Shown here: positions 23,681-36,900 of the stretch, piece by piece | Numbering within the stretch: the stretch's first letter is position 1 | Layout of the letters: each line of letters starts with the position of its first letter | Assembly (NCBI RefSeq): GCF_026151205.1 | Contig: NC_087082.1 | Span: 19,120,494-19,184,493, forward strand | Source: Bolinopsis microptera | Lineage: Eukaryota; Ctenophora; Tentaculata; Lobata; Bolinopsidae | Reading direction: 5' to 3' | Length of the DNA stretch: 64,000 nucleotides | The notes under the pieces: model-generated | The model's input: only the letters and a program-made list of their open reading frames with translations | The model's database searches: none | Told to the model about the DNA's origin: nothing | Position numbers and translations under genes: made by a program

Positions 23681-26600
23681 CTAGTTGTAGTTCGTTTCTG
23701 AAAAGCAACTTATATTATAGTGAACATCATGGAAATAATATATAACAAATCATAACTTTAATAGATATCTACCATTGTGCTATCAGGAAGTACAATTTGA
23801 GTCTAAAACCATCATACACTCAATGGATTTACGAAGTACGAACAAATCATTATCCCAGCTCTTTCTCATAGATCAGTGGTATATACTGGACTCCAAAATA
23901 TGCGCTACTAACTTGCTCAAATAGGTTCAACAATGAGCTCTACTCCTCACTAACCTTCCTCCTTTAGACCTTAGTGTTCATTGCATTGCTATTGAGACTT
24001 TCCTCAGACTTTAAATCATCTCGTTCTCCACTATGACTTACGGATTAAGAGACGGAAAGCTGTCCTTCTCTCCGACCTAATCAGGAATTGTCTCCATCCA
24101 CTCAATCTTCTAGATATAGCCCCGGCTTAACTCAACCTTTCGATTGTTCATTACGGATTTCTTGAACTTTCTGTAACCCTAGAACAGACCACTCTTCTCC
24201 ATAGTTACATAATCGTATTTAATATAACTATGTATATGAATATGAGGCTCAGCTCCGCGTCTCCCGATAGAACATTGGCCTGGTTATTTATTGATTTGAT
24301 CTGACATTTTCAAGTAGTGTAACTATGGTAACTAGTAGTGTAACTATGGTAACTAGTGGTAGCACAATCCCTCTTGTTTCTACACTCTACAGTTGCAAGT
24401 TGCGGAATCTTGTTCGGTGGAGTCACCTTGGTGTTGTTTAACTTAGGGGGTGCAAACCTCACACTAACCACCTTTGAATACTTTACTGTAAATACGACAA
24501 CAACATAAGATACCTTATCGGACCTTATTTGGACGGACATTAAATGAACGGACATAATTATGAACGGACATTAATATGAACGCTAGAAGGCATTCAAAAC
24601 CATCAAAATTCCGAATCTTTTTCATTTTTTGACGTTTTTTTATTTCAGCAAATGATTTTTAAATCCATTTTTATACAGTAAGTAAGAAAAGCAATCGTTA
24701 AGCAGTAAAATTTTTAAAATATGTGTACATGATCAGTGTCTAATATCACATATCACCTTCATCAAATGGGCTTTTTTTTCATTACCTCCCCTGAGTAATA
24801 TGAACTATAACAACGTCGGACAATGTCCTTGGCAACACGATTTACCGTATTATCTAGAGGCTGGAACAAGTTTGTCATGTTGGCGGGGACTAGCTCATGA
24901 ACTATGTTGTTGAGTGCCATAATTTCGGTGACTTTTCCGCCAAGTGACCCTTGAAAACATCATATACTAGTAGTTATATTTTTTTAGAGAATATTTTATG
25001 TGTACAGTGTAAAGATAGTTCAAAAATGTCTCTATTGCCAAATTGCTTCCAGGCGTTTTGCACGAGCAAAATGTTCAAAAATGTTTGCCTTCGGCAAACT
25101 TTAACTGTACGGTACTATACTACTATAGTATTGAAATTTATAAAACCTTTGAAATTCTAACTGTGGCGCACAGAAAATCATTCCTACACCCCTGAATTAT
25201 CTGCTATTACATGTGAACATTGCGAGGTATCTAGGGGTGGGACAGGAGGAATTATTTTAGTTTTACGGGAAATTGAATAAAAATTGAATCAAGTAATCAA
25301 GCTTTCTTGGAAACGCGTAGCTCCAGTATAGACATGGGTTTAAGTATAAGTATAACTTACAAGTCATTATCAGGGTACCAACTACCACATCACGATTGAG
25401 AAATTTAATTATATCTCCCCACGAATTTTACCTGGGGACCTCGAGGCTTCTCTGTTCATAAACAGATTGAATATATATTGGAATAACAATTGATAGGCCG
25501 AGCGCCGCCCAGTAACAAGAATTTTGATAGTATTAGTTTGTTTATAATTATATGCTCTCTCGTACCACAATTAGAAAGTCTATTATTTTACTCTTAGTTC
25601 CTAAAAATTATTTCATGTTCAATTCCATTGGAAATAGTTTTCAACCAAAACCCAAAATTGGGTAATAATATAAAGTGCATGGAACGTAGCAAAAGTTTCC
25701 TTTTTCCAAATAAAAGGAAATGATATCAATTTAAATTACCGTTTCTGTACTAATAACTAAACGCGAAATGTTGCCGAGAATGAAATCGGCCGTGAATGAA
25801 TCAGAATAAGAAAAGTGAACGACCAATATAAACTGAAGTGTTTTTTCACATTATCTGGCATCCTGAGGATAGAAATAGCCGCAGAGATATACTGTATGTT
25901 TATCTTAGAAACATAGTATGTCCGCAGGCTGGGTTATCGTCAAGGGAAGCATTACCTTACCGTATATGTTTACTTAACGGCTAGGAAAGATTCTTAGACT
26001 CCTCTACTGGGTTAACTTCCGGTTACCTGATTAAGATTTGTATATGAAGTCTTGACCCCCATACCATTGTCGTGACCCCCATACCATCATGTCGTGACCC
26101 CCATACCATTGTCGGTCCACTTGGTGTCGGGGTGCAAACGTGAGGTAAAGTAAGATCATTTCCAGAAATTCCAGAAATCCTCCATAAATTGCAGAATGTT
26201 TAAGGGCTGTAATTCCACACCAATTATACAGTCTTAAAATATTTCTTGTTTCATTGAATCATTCAGTCGGCTAAGCTAATTAATCATTCGATCCCACCGC
26301 CAGCTCGTTTCCGGACTTGTGTCTTATTTTCAATTTTCAATTTTCTTCGTCCATCAAGTTTTCCTGAACGTCACTTATTTTTGACTTTTTCCGCCAAGTG
26401 ACCCTTGAAAACATGATATACTAGTAGAGTTTTCTGTGCCTCCGGCAGACCAAGGAGAACCTTTCCGTCGTTAGCTTATGGCACAATAAAGTTCTAATAG
26501 TTTTCATATTCTGGACAAAAAGTTCGAAGTGGAAAAATGTTTGAAAAAAATTCAACGGACTTTAACTTGGACGGACCTTAAATTAAGGGACTTTATTTTA

Positions 26601-27364
26601 ACAGACATTAAGACGAAGGTTAGGGCCTCCAGCGCTCAATTAATGTCCGTCCAAATAAGGTCAATTAATGTGACGTCAAATATGGGCATTCCTGTCTCCA
26701 CGCTCCTCAGTGAGTGTTGCTTGCTATGCAAACACAGTGTTTGTGTGTACAGTTTTCGGTTGTTTACTTTAGGGTTTACTTAAATTGCACCGTGTCGGAC
26801 ATGTTGAATAGTTAAGTGTCTTAATTTGATAATATCACACGTCCTTAACCTTCTGTTATGAGAAGTCGTTGTTTGTATTTATACTTTTCGTTTCATATTT
26901 TTTGCGTGACCTCTAGAATCTTGGTCGCCGTTTTCGTAATTTTAATTGAAAGCTTGAACTAACTGATATCCTGAAAAGCTATACTTAAAGTCGATATATA
27001 TAACGGTCACTAGACGTCTAGTTACCACTTACTGGCTACTAGGCGGTCGCTAGCCGGCTAGTGACAGGCCTACATTAATGTGCCCATTCCGGTTATTTTG
27101 AGTGGTCGATTTAAGGGCTTCTTTGGATTTGAATGGTAACAAGGATTTCTCAACGGAATATAGTAGTTAGGACCACTACAAACATAATTAGACTTGTCGG
27201 CAATTATGTATGTCACGGCAACAGCCACTTTTTGCTACTTTTGCCACTTTTTACCACCTTTCTTGTTTGTCAAATATCTTTGATTGTGAACATTGTAGAA
27301 GGTTGAAAATTAATCGAGGGTGTTTATCTTATCGAGTAGAAATTCTTTTGTACAGAAACTTTTA

Positions 27365-27402
<38 letters not shown>

Positions 27403-28321
27403 CGGCGGGGGGTAATCGTCGTTTGAATGTGGGACAATTTTGAAAAACTTTTTTAGAGATTTTACCGGCATACCCTCTAGAATCACCTAATTTGTTCAAT
27501 TTTAGGGAGGGGGTCGCCAACAGGGGGGCGCTTTTTCGGGGGGGGGGGGGGGGGGGGGGGGTAAACAGGCTGGTAATTAGATTACCAGGGGGGGGGGGGG
27601 GGCAATCGTCGTTTGAATGTGGGACAATTTTGAAAAACTTTTTTAGAGATTTTACCGGCATACCCTCTAGAATCACCTAATTTGTTCAATTTTAGGGAAG
27701 GGGTCGCAGACCAATTAGATTGTCTGCTATTTCATATTTCGTTTCTGGTTCCCTAGATAACTGCTAGCTCTTCTCGTGATTGGTGAGTGGTGACGTGTCT
27801 TTAGCTACTATACCAGTACCGATGAAGACAAATTTTACTCCTTGATTGATCTTCTCGCTTGTTTTTGTTTGTTTGTTTGTTTGGGGACCGGTTTTTGGTA
27901 CACCGGCCAATGTTTACAAAATCATATGATACATAACAATATAATTTTATTTAAATATAAGTGAAAATTAGAGTTAAAAATTATGATGTAACCTTTATCG
28001 TTTATTCTTTAAACCAAAAACTTTAAAACTAAAACTTGCATATCATGAACAATAATTTGATTTGATACGACAGATGATCACACGCACTGTTTTATAAGCT
28101 ACTTGTGTTGGTGATTAACGATTAGTGGGCAGCGCAGAGTCGATAGTATAGTGCTCTGTATAGTGCTTTGTTTGAACCGTAGTTAAAATAAATAAAAGTA
28201 AATGAGCCCATGTTATATGGTTGATAGTGACTAGTGTGCTAATCGTGTAGTTTTACTTATTCCTAAGGTATTCGCGGTAGGTTGTGTGTCTGATTGTATG
28301 GTACAGCACCAGTTTGTCGGG
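23681..28321. other. Long non-coding stretch with small repeats
   Basis: No convincing gene in about 4.6 kb. Repeats noted: two 20-bp units with GTAACTATGGTAACTAGT at 24314-24356; GAACGGACATTA words at 24530-24575; a phrase of about 44 bp (with CCGCCAAGTGACCCTTGAAA) at 24935-24978 and again at 26387-26430; three GTGACCCCCATACCAT units at 26054-26113; a (GTTT)n run near 27857. ORFs in this region (such as 24310-24555, 24951-25160 and 26529-26783) lack domains and credible splice context. Confidence 0.5.
27365..27713. repeat. Tandem duplication separated by poly-G
   Basis: A segment of about 120 bp (with CGTCGTTTGAATGTGGGACA and CTCTAGAATCACCTAATTTG) occurs at 27415-27530 and 27605-27710. Each copy is preceded by a long G run (about 27366-27414 and 27539-27562, then 27589-27602). 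Open frames here encode poly-Gly or poly-Pro and are not genes. Confidence 0.9.
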
Positions 28322-28530
28322 CACGTGGTAACCGAGTGACGCAGTCACGTGGTAACGGAGTGACGCAGTTACGTGGTAACGGAGTGACGCAGTCACGTGG
28401 TAACGGAGTGACGCAGTCACGTGGTAACGGAGTGACGCAGTCACGTGGTAACCGAGTGACGCAGTCACGTGGTAACGGAGTGACGCAGTCACGTGGTAAC
28501 GGAGTGACGCAGTCACGTGGTACAGTCGCT
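28322..28530. repeat. 24-bp minisatellite with CACGTG
   Basis: About eight to nine units built from CAGTCACGTGGTAACGGAGT plus GACG, with variants (AACCGAG, GTTACGTGG). It is open in both directions because 24 is a multiple of 3. Not coding. Confidence 0.93.
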
Positions 28531-29134
28531 TAGATGACGTGACCTATACTAGCCAGCGAGAAGGGATGGATTTCATGCTCAAGCAAAATTAGATTCACAA
28601 TTCACATCCTAATAGTTTGAGAGAACAGCAAGGGTTGAGTCTTTGTGTCGGAAGTAGATACAGTAATATAATAATTTTCCCGTATGTATCATATCTTTAT
28701 TATATTAATATACACGTGTTGAGAAATTCCAAAACTTCCTTAAATGGACCATTCAACTCATCCAATGCTGGGATTAGGACAGCCTATTCGTTTCCTTTAT
28801 CTGTGAATTTCGTTCCCTTTATCTGTACAATTATTTAATATTTTCTGATTTTCTCAACTGCCCTCAATTCTACCTTTTGTTTGCATCCTGTTTAGTAGTG
28901 TTGATGAAAGTATTATCTCTTTATACAATCACTAATGGTTTTTATTTCGTTTGCTATCTTTCACCTTAATGTTTTGAATACAAATATTCCCAACATTTTT
29001 TATTGTACACTACCATATTTTTAATAACACATCAACAATTCATTATACCTCAATAGGAACACAGACCTATCTGGGCTGATAAGTGACAAGACCTTCACTT
29101 GGTAAACCCTCAGAGTTCCTAATAAAGTAATAAT
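28531..29134. other. Upstream region of the sulfotransferase gene
   Basis: AT-rich sequence without a clear ORF. It must contain the promoter or 5' UTR of the plus-strand gene starting at 29135, but I cannot point to a specific core element. Confidence 0.35.
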
Positions 29135-30397
29135 ATGCCGCGAAATTTATCTGCCAACTGTCGGCGAATAATCATCGCCGTTTCCACCATAGCGACTTTC
29201 CTCGTCTTCGTGCCCATCCCCGAGTTCAACTCCAACTCCAAACTAGAGGCCACTCCAGAGATCATCCCCGAGTTTAACTCAAACTCTAAACTAGAGGTCA
29301 CTCCAACTACTACTACTACTACTACTAAGGTGACTCCAGAGATCAGTTACTCCCGGAACTCTGCTAACTACACCAAGTATGTAGACCGGTCTAATTACAT
29401 CAAGAACCTCTGCTCCACCAACCACCCCGTCAATCACGTGACAAGCCCACAAGATATCATCAACATGAGTCCCGAACTAGATGTGTTCTGGTGTCCGCTC
29501 TTCAAAGTGGGCAGCAGTCAGTGGGTCAAACTATTCTGTGGAGTTGCAGACTTGTCACAACCAGAACATATCAACCCCGGAGTGCATGAGCCGTTGTTAC
29601 ACGAACAGCTACCTTGTAACATACATGTTCTGAGGGCCCACAACGGGCACTGCAAGGAGCAGGCTTGTGTGGGCTCACAAACTTCCTTCATGGTGGTCAG
29701 GGACCCAGTGGCTAGGTTCCTCAGCGCTTTCCGTAGCAAGTGGGAACTGGCAAATGAGAACACTGGGTTTTATTGGAATGAGAGGGGTGGTCGTCAAGCA
29801 GTCTCCGCATTCCGACACGTTAATACCTTACTTTATAACAAGAACCCTCACGAACTGATGCAGGAAGCTAATACTGTTATCAAGAATAACCGACATAACC
29901 TTCATATGATAGTGGAGAACACGCGCCGTAACAAGAGTTACATCCTCACCCCAGAGGAACACTACCTGATCCACAACCAGAGTAACCCTTATCTTAACCC
30001 ACCGGGACCTACCCTGCGGGAGCTGGTTAAATGGGTGCTATCAGGAGGGAGAGATAACCACATCACACCCTTCTATAAATACTGTGCACCTTGTACTCTC
30101 GACTACGTTATACTTAAACTGGACAAGTTTCCCGATGAAGCGTTTGATTTGTTGGATATGATCGGGCATCCAGCCCTGAAGCCGGAGATGATGGTTCAGT
30201 CTGAGACACGGCAGGTGCCTTGGAAGACTGAGGAATGTATGATAAGATACTACAGAACACTTCCTGTTGAGGATTTTAAGAAGATGTATGAGACTATGTG
30301 GAGAGTTGACTGTGAGTTGTATCAGTATCCTTGTCAGGAGTTCTATGATAAAGTTATTGAGATGGGACCAAGTGATGAAGATTTTGTGCTTTGTTGA
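29135..30397 (+). CDS. Carbohydrate sulfotransferase (HNK-1/CHST family), Golgi type II
   Basis: A 420-residue single-exon protein. Residues 11-28 form one hydrophobic segment behind a short basic tail, as in Golgi type II membrane enzymes. A stem follows with a duplicated PEFNSNSKLE motif (29-38 and 45-54) and a Thr run (58-64). The PAPS 5'-phosphosulfate site is KVGSSQW (124-130), the 3'-phosphate site is VRDPVARFLSAFRSKW (188-203), and the family's Cys-rich block appears as DNHITPFYKYCAPC (307-320). By family, it would transfer sulfate from PAPS to a glycan hydroxyl in the Golgi lumen; the substrate cannot be told. Several N-X-S/T sites are present. The start is the first ATG and keeps the membrane anchor. 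The last coding codons are duplicated downstream, without effect on the frame. Confidence 0.9.
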   Translation: MPRNLSANCRRIIIAVSTIATFLVFVPIPEFNSNSKLEATPEIIPEFNSNSKLEVTPTTTTTTTKVTPEISYSRNSANYTKYVDRSNYIKNLCSTNHPVNHVTSPQDIINMSPELDVFWCPLFKVGSSQWVKLFCGVADLSQPEHINPGVHEPLLHEQLPCNIHVLRAHNGHCKEQACVGSQTSFMVVRDPVARFLSAFRSKWELANENTGFYWNERGGRQAVSAFRHVNTLLYNKNPHELMQEANTVIKNNRHNLHMIVENTRRNKSYILTPEEHYLIHNQSNPYLNPPGPTLRELVKWVLSGGRDNHITPFYKYCAPCTLDYVILKLDKFPDEAFDLLDMIGHPALKPEMMVQSETRQVPWKTEECMIRYYRTLPVEDFKKMYETMWRVDCELYQYPCQEFYDKVIEMGPSDEDFVLC

Positions 30398-30562
30398 GAC
30401 TATGGTAACTATGGTAACTATGGTAACTATGGTAACTATGGTAACTATGGTAACTATGGTAACTATGGTAACTATGGTAACTATGGTATCCTTGTCAGGA
30501 GTTCTATGATAAAGTTATTGAGATGGGACCAAGTGATGAAGATTTTGTGCTTTGTTGAGACT
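30325..30562. repeat. Duplicated gene end around a 9-bp repeat
   Basis: The final 77 bases of the sulfotransferase reading frame and stop (30325-30401) recur identically at 30486-30562. Between them lie about ten copies of GGTAACTAT. The first stop codon ends translation, so the second copy is 3' UTR or beyond. Confidence 0.93.
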
Positions 30563-30753
30563 TTGCTATACATTATTTCCTGATGCTATTTCTTGTTATT
30601 TTTAAGCTTCAGAAAACGTCCAAAATGCAGAAAATTGTCTTATCTGTTCGAAGCATGAACTGAAAGAAGCCCGTACATTCAACTACACGAATAATTCCTC
30701 TTTCCTCAGAATCACTCAAATTAAGGCTACCCAAATCGCACTCCCACGTGTCT

Positions 30754-30791
<38 letters not shown>

Positions 30792-31326
30792 CGTTATTAA
30801 AACTTGACTAGACGAGCCACATGAGTGTGATCAGTAAGTGGTAGACTCTATTATCACACGTTTAGCAAGTAAACACACAAGAGTAGGCCTACTCTTGTGT
30901 GTGTACTTGTTAACTGTTGAATTTGCTTGTCAATACCTACTGGTTGTAACTTGTAAGTGGTGACTAAGTTATAATCTTACTGTGACACATCTACAAATAT
31001 TGGTGATATTAGAATTCCCTTAACGAAAAGTTTTCAAATTTTTTATATGAAAAGCATTTTTCGCCACGTTTCATGCAATTTGATCACTTTTGGCGGAAAA
31101 AAATCTTCGAAATTTTTCTAGAAACTGTATTTCTCCGTGTTTCAAGCTATTCTGATCATTTTGAGCCAATAACAATTAATCAAATTTTTGGTAATTAACT
31201 CCAATTAACTGATTGTCTGACGTACAATTTTCTGTACAAAGTTAATTTGGAAAAGTTGGCTAGCCTTAAAGGGCACCTAATGGGACTCAAAAACGTCAAA
31301 ATTCCTGTGTAAGCTTCTTTTGTCGG
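30563..31326. other. No gene seen; GA microsatellite
   Basis: Downstream of the sulfotransferase. A (GA)n run of about 30 bases lies at 30757-30787, and an inverted word TAGGCCTA with flanking ACTCTTGTGTG/ACACAAGAG lies near 30880-30900. No ORF supported. Confidence 0.4.
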
Positions 31327-31440
31327 TATGGTAACTATGGTAACTATGGTAACTATGGTAACTATGGTAACTATGGTAACTATGGTAACTATGGTAACTA
31401 TGGTAACTATGGTAACTATGGTAACTATGGTAACTATGGT
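31327..31440. repeat. GGTAACTAT 9-bp minisatellite
   Basis: About 12 perfect copies of the same 9-bp unit found after the sulfotransferase stop. A short (CTAATGAGA)n run follows near 31476-31506. Confidence 0.95.
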
Positions 31441-31723
31441 GCTATCTAGCTGTATTATACCGTGATATTGTAACGCGGCTAATGAGACTAATGAGACTAA
31501 TGAGACTGGCTTGTTAGCACTGTATAGGCTTATTTCAATAAATAGTTTCTGCTTGGTTTCCCAAAGAGAGTGCTCGACTGCAGCTAAGATCACAGTTCAA
31601 TAATGAATTCTGCTCTCTCAATTACAGTTTATGGCATGCTACCTTTAGCTTCTTCTTTGAGAGAACTATAAAAATGTTCGTATCTTACATATTCTAACAC
31701 GTCTATAATCCCACGGTTAGCAA

Positions 31724-31920
31724 TATATGGTAACTATGGTAACTATGGTAACTATGGTAACTATGGTAACTATGGTAACTATGGTAACTATGGTAACTAT
31801 GGTAACTATGGTAACTATGGAGGAGTTTGGTAACTATGGTAACTATGGTAACTATGATAATTATGGTAACTAAGGTAACTATGGTAACTATGGTAACTAT
31901 GGTAACTATGGTAACTATAT
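31724..31920. repeat. GGTAACTAT minisatellite, interrupted
   Basis: Two blocks of the same 9-bp unit separated by GGAGGAGTTT at about 31819, with some degraded units (ATGATAATT, AACTAAGGT). Three further units lie at 33062-33090. Confidence 0.93.
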
Positions 31921-32049
31921 GGCGGAAACAGAAGAAGTCAGTCCAACATCCAGGGGATCATTCCTGTTCACTTCGCTCGAGAGTCAATACTAATATATGC
32001 CAACTTGAAAATATATGCCAACCATCAGATAAACTGTGATCCTGTTGAT

Positions 32050-32380
32050 GTTCAGTTTGTAGCTGATGAAATATTACAATGATGAACTATTACAAGAATG
32101 AACTTTTACACAAGAACGAGTTGAAGATAACGCGATAGTACGAGTTTGCACGCTGCAATGATGTTGAAGTGGGATGGGAATGAAGTAAAGGTTGTAGCAG
32201 ATGAAATATTAAACACCAGAATAAGTTTAATACATACTGTAATGATGTCGAAGTGGGAAGGAAATGAAGTAAAGGTTGTAGCAGATGAACTTTAACGATA
32301 AACATAAAGTGAAACGTACAATAAATAACGAACATTCCGAGGAAACGTAAAACAAAACGGTTTCCTCGGGGGGGGAACGT

Positions 32381-32440
<60 letters not shown>

Positions 32441-32990
32441 TTTACCCGATAACGTTGGGTTAGGATAATAAGACTGGTGACTAGGTTGCAGCAGATGAAC
32501 TAAAACCACAATAAACACTTAATTACTCTCGTCTGAATTTTCAACGGTGTATTATGTCGAAATCCATCCATGGATTAAGAAGATGGCGAAGATGGAGACT
32601 GGTGCGTGCATATAGACTTATTATTCTAGTGCCAGCTTGTAGCAGATGAAGTAGAATGGAGACATCAATCAACTTGATAAATAATGCTCATTGGTGATTG
32701 TCCCGTCATTGTTGTGTTAGGACATCTGAAGGGGCTAATGATGTTCAGTTTGTAGCAGATGAAATTATGTGATATTCAAGATATTCTGTACACTGGAAAA
32801 AAACTTATGTCAGGAAAATAGCAATAATATTATTTGTCAGGTGAATGGTAGAACAGAGAACAATTTAATATGTGAATATCAATATTTAAGAAATATTATT
32901 GATTCGGTTTACACGTCACTTGCTTGCTCTTCTTAATTATATATTGTTTACTAGATTATATTCAACTAATGACTTGCTAGATGAAATGAA
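32050..32990. repeat. Dispersed TTGTAGCAGATGAA motif, about six copies
   Basis: The word TTGTAGCAGATGAA, or a one-base variant, occurs near 32058, 32190, 32277, 32486, 32637 and 32749, with a weaker version near 32977. Spacing is irregular (about 80-210 bp), and some flanks are also shared (GAAGTGGGA, GAAGTAAAGG). The region looks like a decayed long-period repeat. A poly-C tract interrupts it at 32384-32439. Confidence 0.7.
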
Positions 32991-33348
32991 GTAGAATATT
33001 TTGGTTATTCATCTAAACATCTGAATTTAAAGTAGATCTTGCGTCAAAAGTCAAGTGTAATTATGGTAACTATGGTAACTATGGTAACAAGTGTAATTAT
33101 GTTCCAACGGTAACATTTTACTATACACTATACGTGATCTTAAATGGCAATTTATTGCGTGTGTGCATTGTTCTAATTGTAATTAAATAATTGCATAATA
33201 GTAGTAATTAACTAATTACTACTCTAGTAATTATTATTATTGCATGTGTGCATTATTCTAATTGCAATTAAATAATTGTATAATAATAGTAATTAACTTA
33301 TTGCATAATAATAGTAATTAACTAATTACTCTAGACGGCACACTCTGA

Positions 33349-33489
33349 CTAATAAAACAATGAGGTACTCGTAGTTTCCAGTTTCACTTGTCCGCAGTCT
33401 TGATCAAGACAAATTAACATGGAATGAGTCACCATGAGACCACCGCTCATCAGCAGAAACCCAATTAAAGTGACAAGGAATTTGGTCAT
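33349..33489 (-). CDS. Small ORF with signal-peptide-like start
   Basis: A 46-codon ORF beginning MTKFLVTLIGFLLMSGGL and ending at TAG. The first 25 residues are hydrophobic after a Lys and could be a signal peptide or membrane helix; the remainder includes CLDQDCGQVKLE. It may be the first exon of a longer gene, but no strong donor is seen, or simply a chance ORF. No family recognised. Confidence 0.2.
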   Translation of the reverse strand: MTKFLVTLIGFLLMSGGLMVTHSMLICLDQDCGQVKLETTSTSLFY

Positions 33490-33678
33490 GTGACTTGAAA
33501 ATGGCGAAATTTTGGGGGAAAAAAAACCTCGTTCGTATATTATAGATAACGCAGCGATAATATTAGTTATGCTATTCTTTAAAAACGTTCGGAAATATAA
33601 ACATTTTACAGGACAGTTTACTGACCTCAGGGTGTAGTGCTCAGTAGTTTATCTACCATTTCACGGTGTCTCCACACA

Positions 33679-33679
<1 letters not shown>

Positions 33680-33754
<75 letters not shown>
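33680..33754. repeat. Poly-C tract, about 75 bases
   Basis: An uninterrupted C run on the plus strand. It sits downstream of the last N4BP2-like exon I can place, possibly inside an intron. Its true length is unlikely to be resolved by sequencing. Confidence 0.9.
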
Positions 33755-33969
33755 AGCGTTCACCAATGCATCACAATTAGATATTCTCGCTAAGATATCA
33801 TTTATTCTTCAAGATATTCCCACCTTATTCAGGTGTTGGGAAGGTTTTACCCATTTTCTAGCTTCGAGATAATTTTATCTTTAAAACTCCCGTCTATTCC
33901 ACTAGAGTTGGAAAAATTCGAAATATCAGAATTCAAAAACCTCTAATTCTGATTGAGATAATATCATAC

Positions 33970-36900
33970 CCGCAAGATAAGAGAACACTCTCCAGAAAAT
34001 GTTCGTCCATTCCAGGGTACGCAGCAACCAGCTTCTTTATCTTCCCCTTCCGTTCTGGCAGCTGGCCAAACAAATGGTGGTCATTAAACACATATAATCT
34101 ACTTCTGTGTTCTTGTAGAATACGCAGTGGAATATTTAGAATATTTAGTTCCTGTTTTTAAAACTAAGAAATGGGAGTCGGAATACATTTCGGATTATCC
34201 ACTGTTGTCAGGTATACCTTGCTCTGATATTGAACTATTTCGCTGAAAGGAACTGACGATGCTGTAGGAACCACTAGAGGTAGGTTCCTTTTCTGTAATT
34301 TCATCGGTCTCATTTTCTCCTTCCCTAGAAAATCATATCAACCATTATTTTAATGTAGCAAATTTGTTTCAATGGACGTACCAGAGTGAAAATACGCGCG
34401 TGCCACGAATGCTGCTATAATACAACTTATTGATCCGCGCGTTACAAATAAAGCAGTTACCACGTGTTCATTACCACACATGAGAACTTGTCGCAATATT
34501 ACATATCGTAATTTTAATTGTAAGTTAAATTCTCTGACAATAGCACTAACTTAGAACAATGTAAATGTGTAAATTGATACCTTTATTCGCATTAGTGATC
34601 TTTCCGTCGATGTGCGCGAACTGAAAATTCATTTTGAAGTTATAGTAATCCGTAACAAAAACGTAGGTTTTTAATTCCTTTCTATGGATTTAAATGTTTT
34701 CGGTAAACTTCTGACAAGAAATTAGAGCTACTCAGTTTAAAGTTCTATACATAAAGTGCAGAATGCAGCAGAGAAGCGAGCTCAGAGTTGACCGGGATCT
34801 TAGTATTCTTGTCACTGGGTAAACCTGAAAAAAATGTGTCCTGTTCACAATTAAAAAATCTAAAATGTTCTAATCGTTATCAGGTTATCAGAATGATTTT
34901 ATCAATCCAGCAAAAAGCTTACTTGCAATTAATTTCTTAGCTCTCAAAGAATCAAAGACAAGATATTATTCTTTTGAAGAATGATGAAAATTAATGATTA
35001 TTCAAACAGCGTTACCGGAAATTGAAAATGAGCATCTAAAAAACTGGAATACAGAATAACTTAAAAAGAGTCTGAAATAGGACGAACTAAATTGATACCG
35101 TAAACAATCTGATTTAGATCCGAGAGGTTTAAGATGTGAAAATCGTGAAGACTTATCTAATCTAAAGTTCTTAGAGATATTGAAAATGACAGGAAAGAGT
35201 AAAAAGGATTAATAAGTGTTTAATAATTTAATTGTGTAGTGGATCTGATAATGATTTTGCTTTGTTTTTATTCAGTGTTTGTTCAATAATTACTAAATTT
35301 TGACTGTTGACGGATCACCAGACAACGAATCGAATTGCCAAAGGAATACTTAACAAGATGATTAGCTTACCGACGATTTGTCCGAACATGTCCGTCAATG
35401 TTTTGATAACTTTTGGTGGTAGAACCAGCGTTGTGACCTCCGTGTCGTCTTTACTGTCGTATCTAGTTTTACTAGCAGTGCTGAAAGTTAATAAAGTTAA
35501 ACTAATTTCACAACTACAATTAAGCAATTAAATACATTTATGTTGAGAATTATGTAATGTAACTATGAAAATATTTTAAACGGGTCATATCCTGTCCAAA
35601 CCCAGGATGCATAACATGAAGAATTCGTTGTAACTTTGTATGAAAAGCATTAATAATGATACAAATTCGTGTTACAAATTCGTGTTACAAATTCGCACTA
35701 ATAGTGTAACATAAACCTGTTGCTTGATATCTCGCTCTCATCCCCTCTGTCAGATCCACTTTGTACTGTCTCTCCCAGATTCAACAACGTCCTGTAGTAA
35801 GAGTTACCTTGTAATACAGTGTTAGTTAATAACTAATTGTTAATAACTAATAGTTAATAACTTAGTTAATAACTTAGTTAATAACTAATAGTTAATAACT
35901 TAGTTAATAACTTAGTTAATAACTTAGTTAATAACTTAGTTATAAACTAACTAAGTTATTATTAACTACGTCCTTTAGTAAGATAGCTTACCTTGTAATA
36001 TGGATAGTTAATTACTTTTCTAAGCCACTCGAGAAAATAATTTGAATCTTCAAATTCCGATTCTAGAAGTAAAACGTAAGAGTATAATTCGAGTCCAAGT
36101 AAAAACAAAGGAGAGTTAAACTCATTAATAAATATAAACTAAATTTATTGACTACCTTACTCGGGAATATTATAGCGGGTTAATTTATGACTGGGAAAAT
36201 TAATGACCGGGAAAAATATGGCGGAATTTTCCAAAACCCACCAAGCATCAAAATGTATTACTATTAGTTTACCTTACTCGGGAACATTATAGCGGGTTAA
36301 TTTATGACTGGGAAAATTGATGACCGGGAAAAATATGGCGGAATTTTCCAAAACCCACCACTTTATCCCAGTCATAATATTCCCGAGTAAGGTATATAAT
36401 AAACCACAGCTGTAACCTTATGGAGGGTGGTTCGTTTTGAATCAACTTGTTCAAGTTGGCACTTTCCTCTTTTATCGTCTCTACTGTTATTTCTCTCAAA
36501 CTCTCCTGTAAAGCATTAAATTAGATATGTTTCAAAATCAAGCACTCTTCATGTTTATCAATAAAAAAAGGGATTTGTGAACCTTCTTACCAATTATAAA
36601 GGGTTTCACAAACAAAAGGCAAATAAGTGATTATTGTCAATACGTCAAGAACAGTTTGATAACGTAATTTATCATTTTCAGTGGCTGTAGGCCGTATGTT
36701 ATGATTTCCGAAAGCTGTTAAAAATGTTCAGCCTCATGATTTTTTCAAATTTGTCAATATCAGAGCTTTCAAAACAAAGAGGAATTATTTGAAATTATAT
36801 AAAATTGAAATTGGAATAGGTTAACATTCTTATAGTCTTATACAGGCTGTTAATCTACCTTGAGAAGAATACATTCCAGAATGTCATCTTCGTCCCAGTC

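Noticed and set aside
27210-27680. Gly-rich and Pro-rich ORFs
   Set aside because: They run through poly-G tracts of uncertain length and duplicated non-coding sequence.
28253-28533. ORFs of the 24-bp repeat on both strands
   Set aside because: The unit is a multiple of three and lacks stops, so both strands stay open; no other support.
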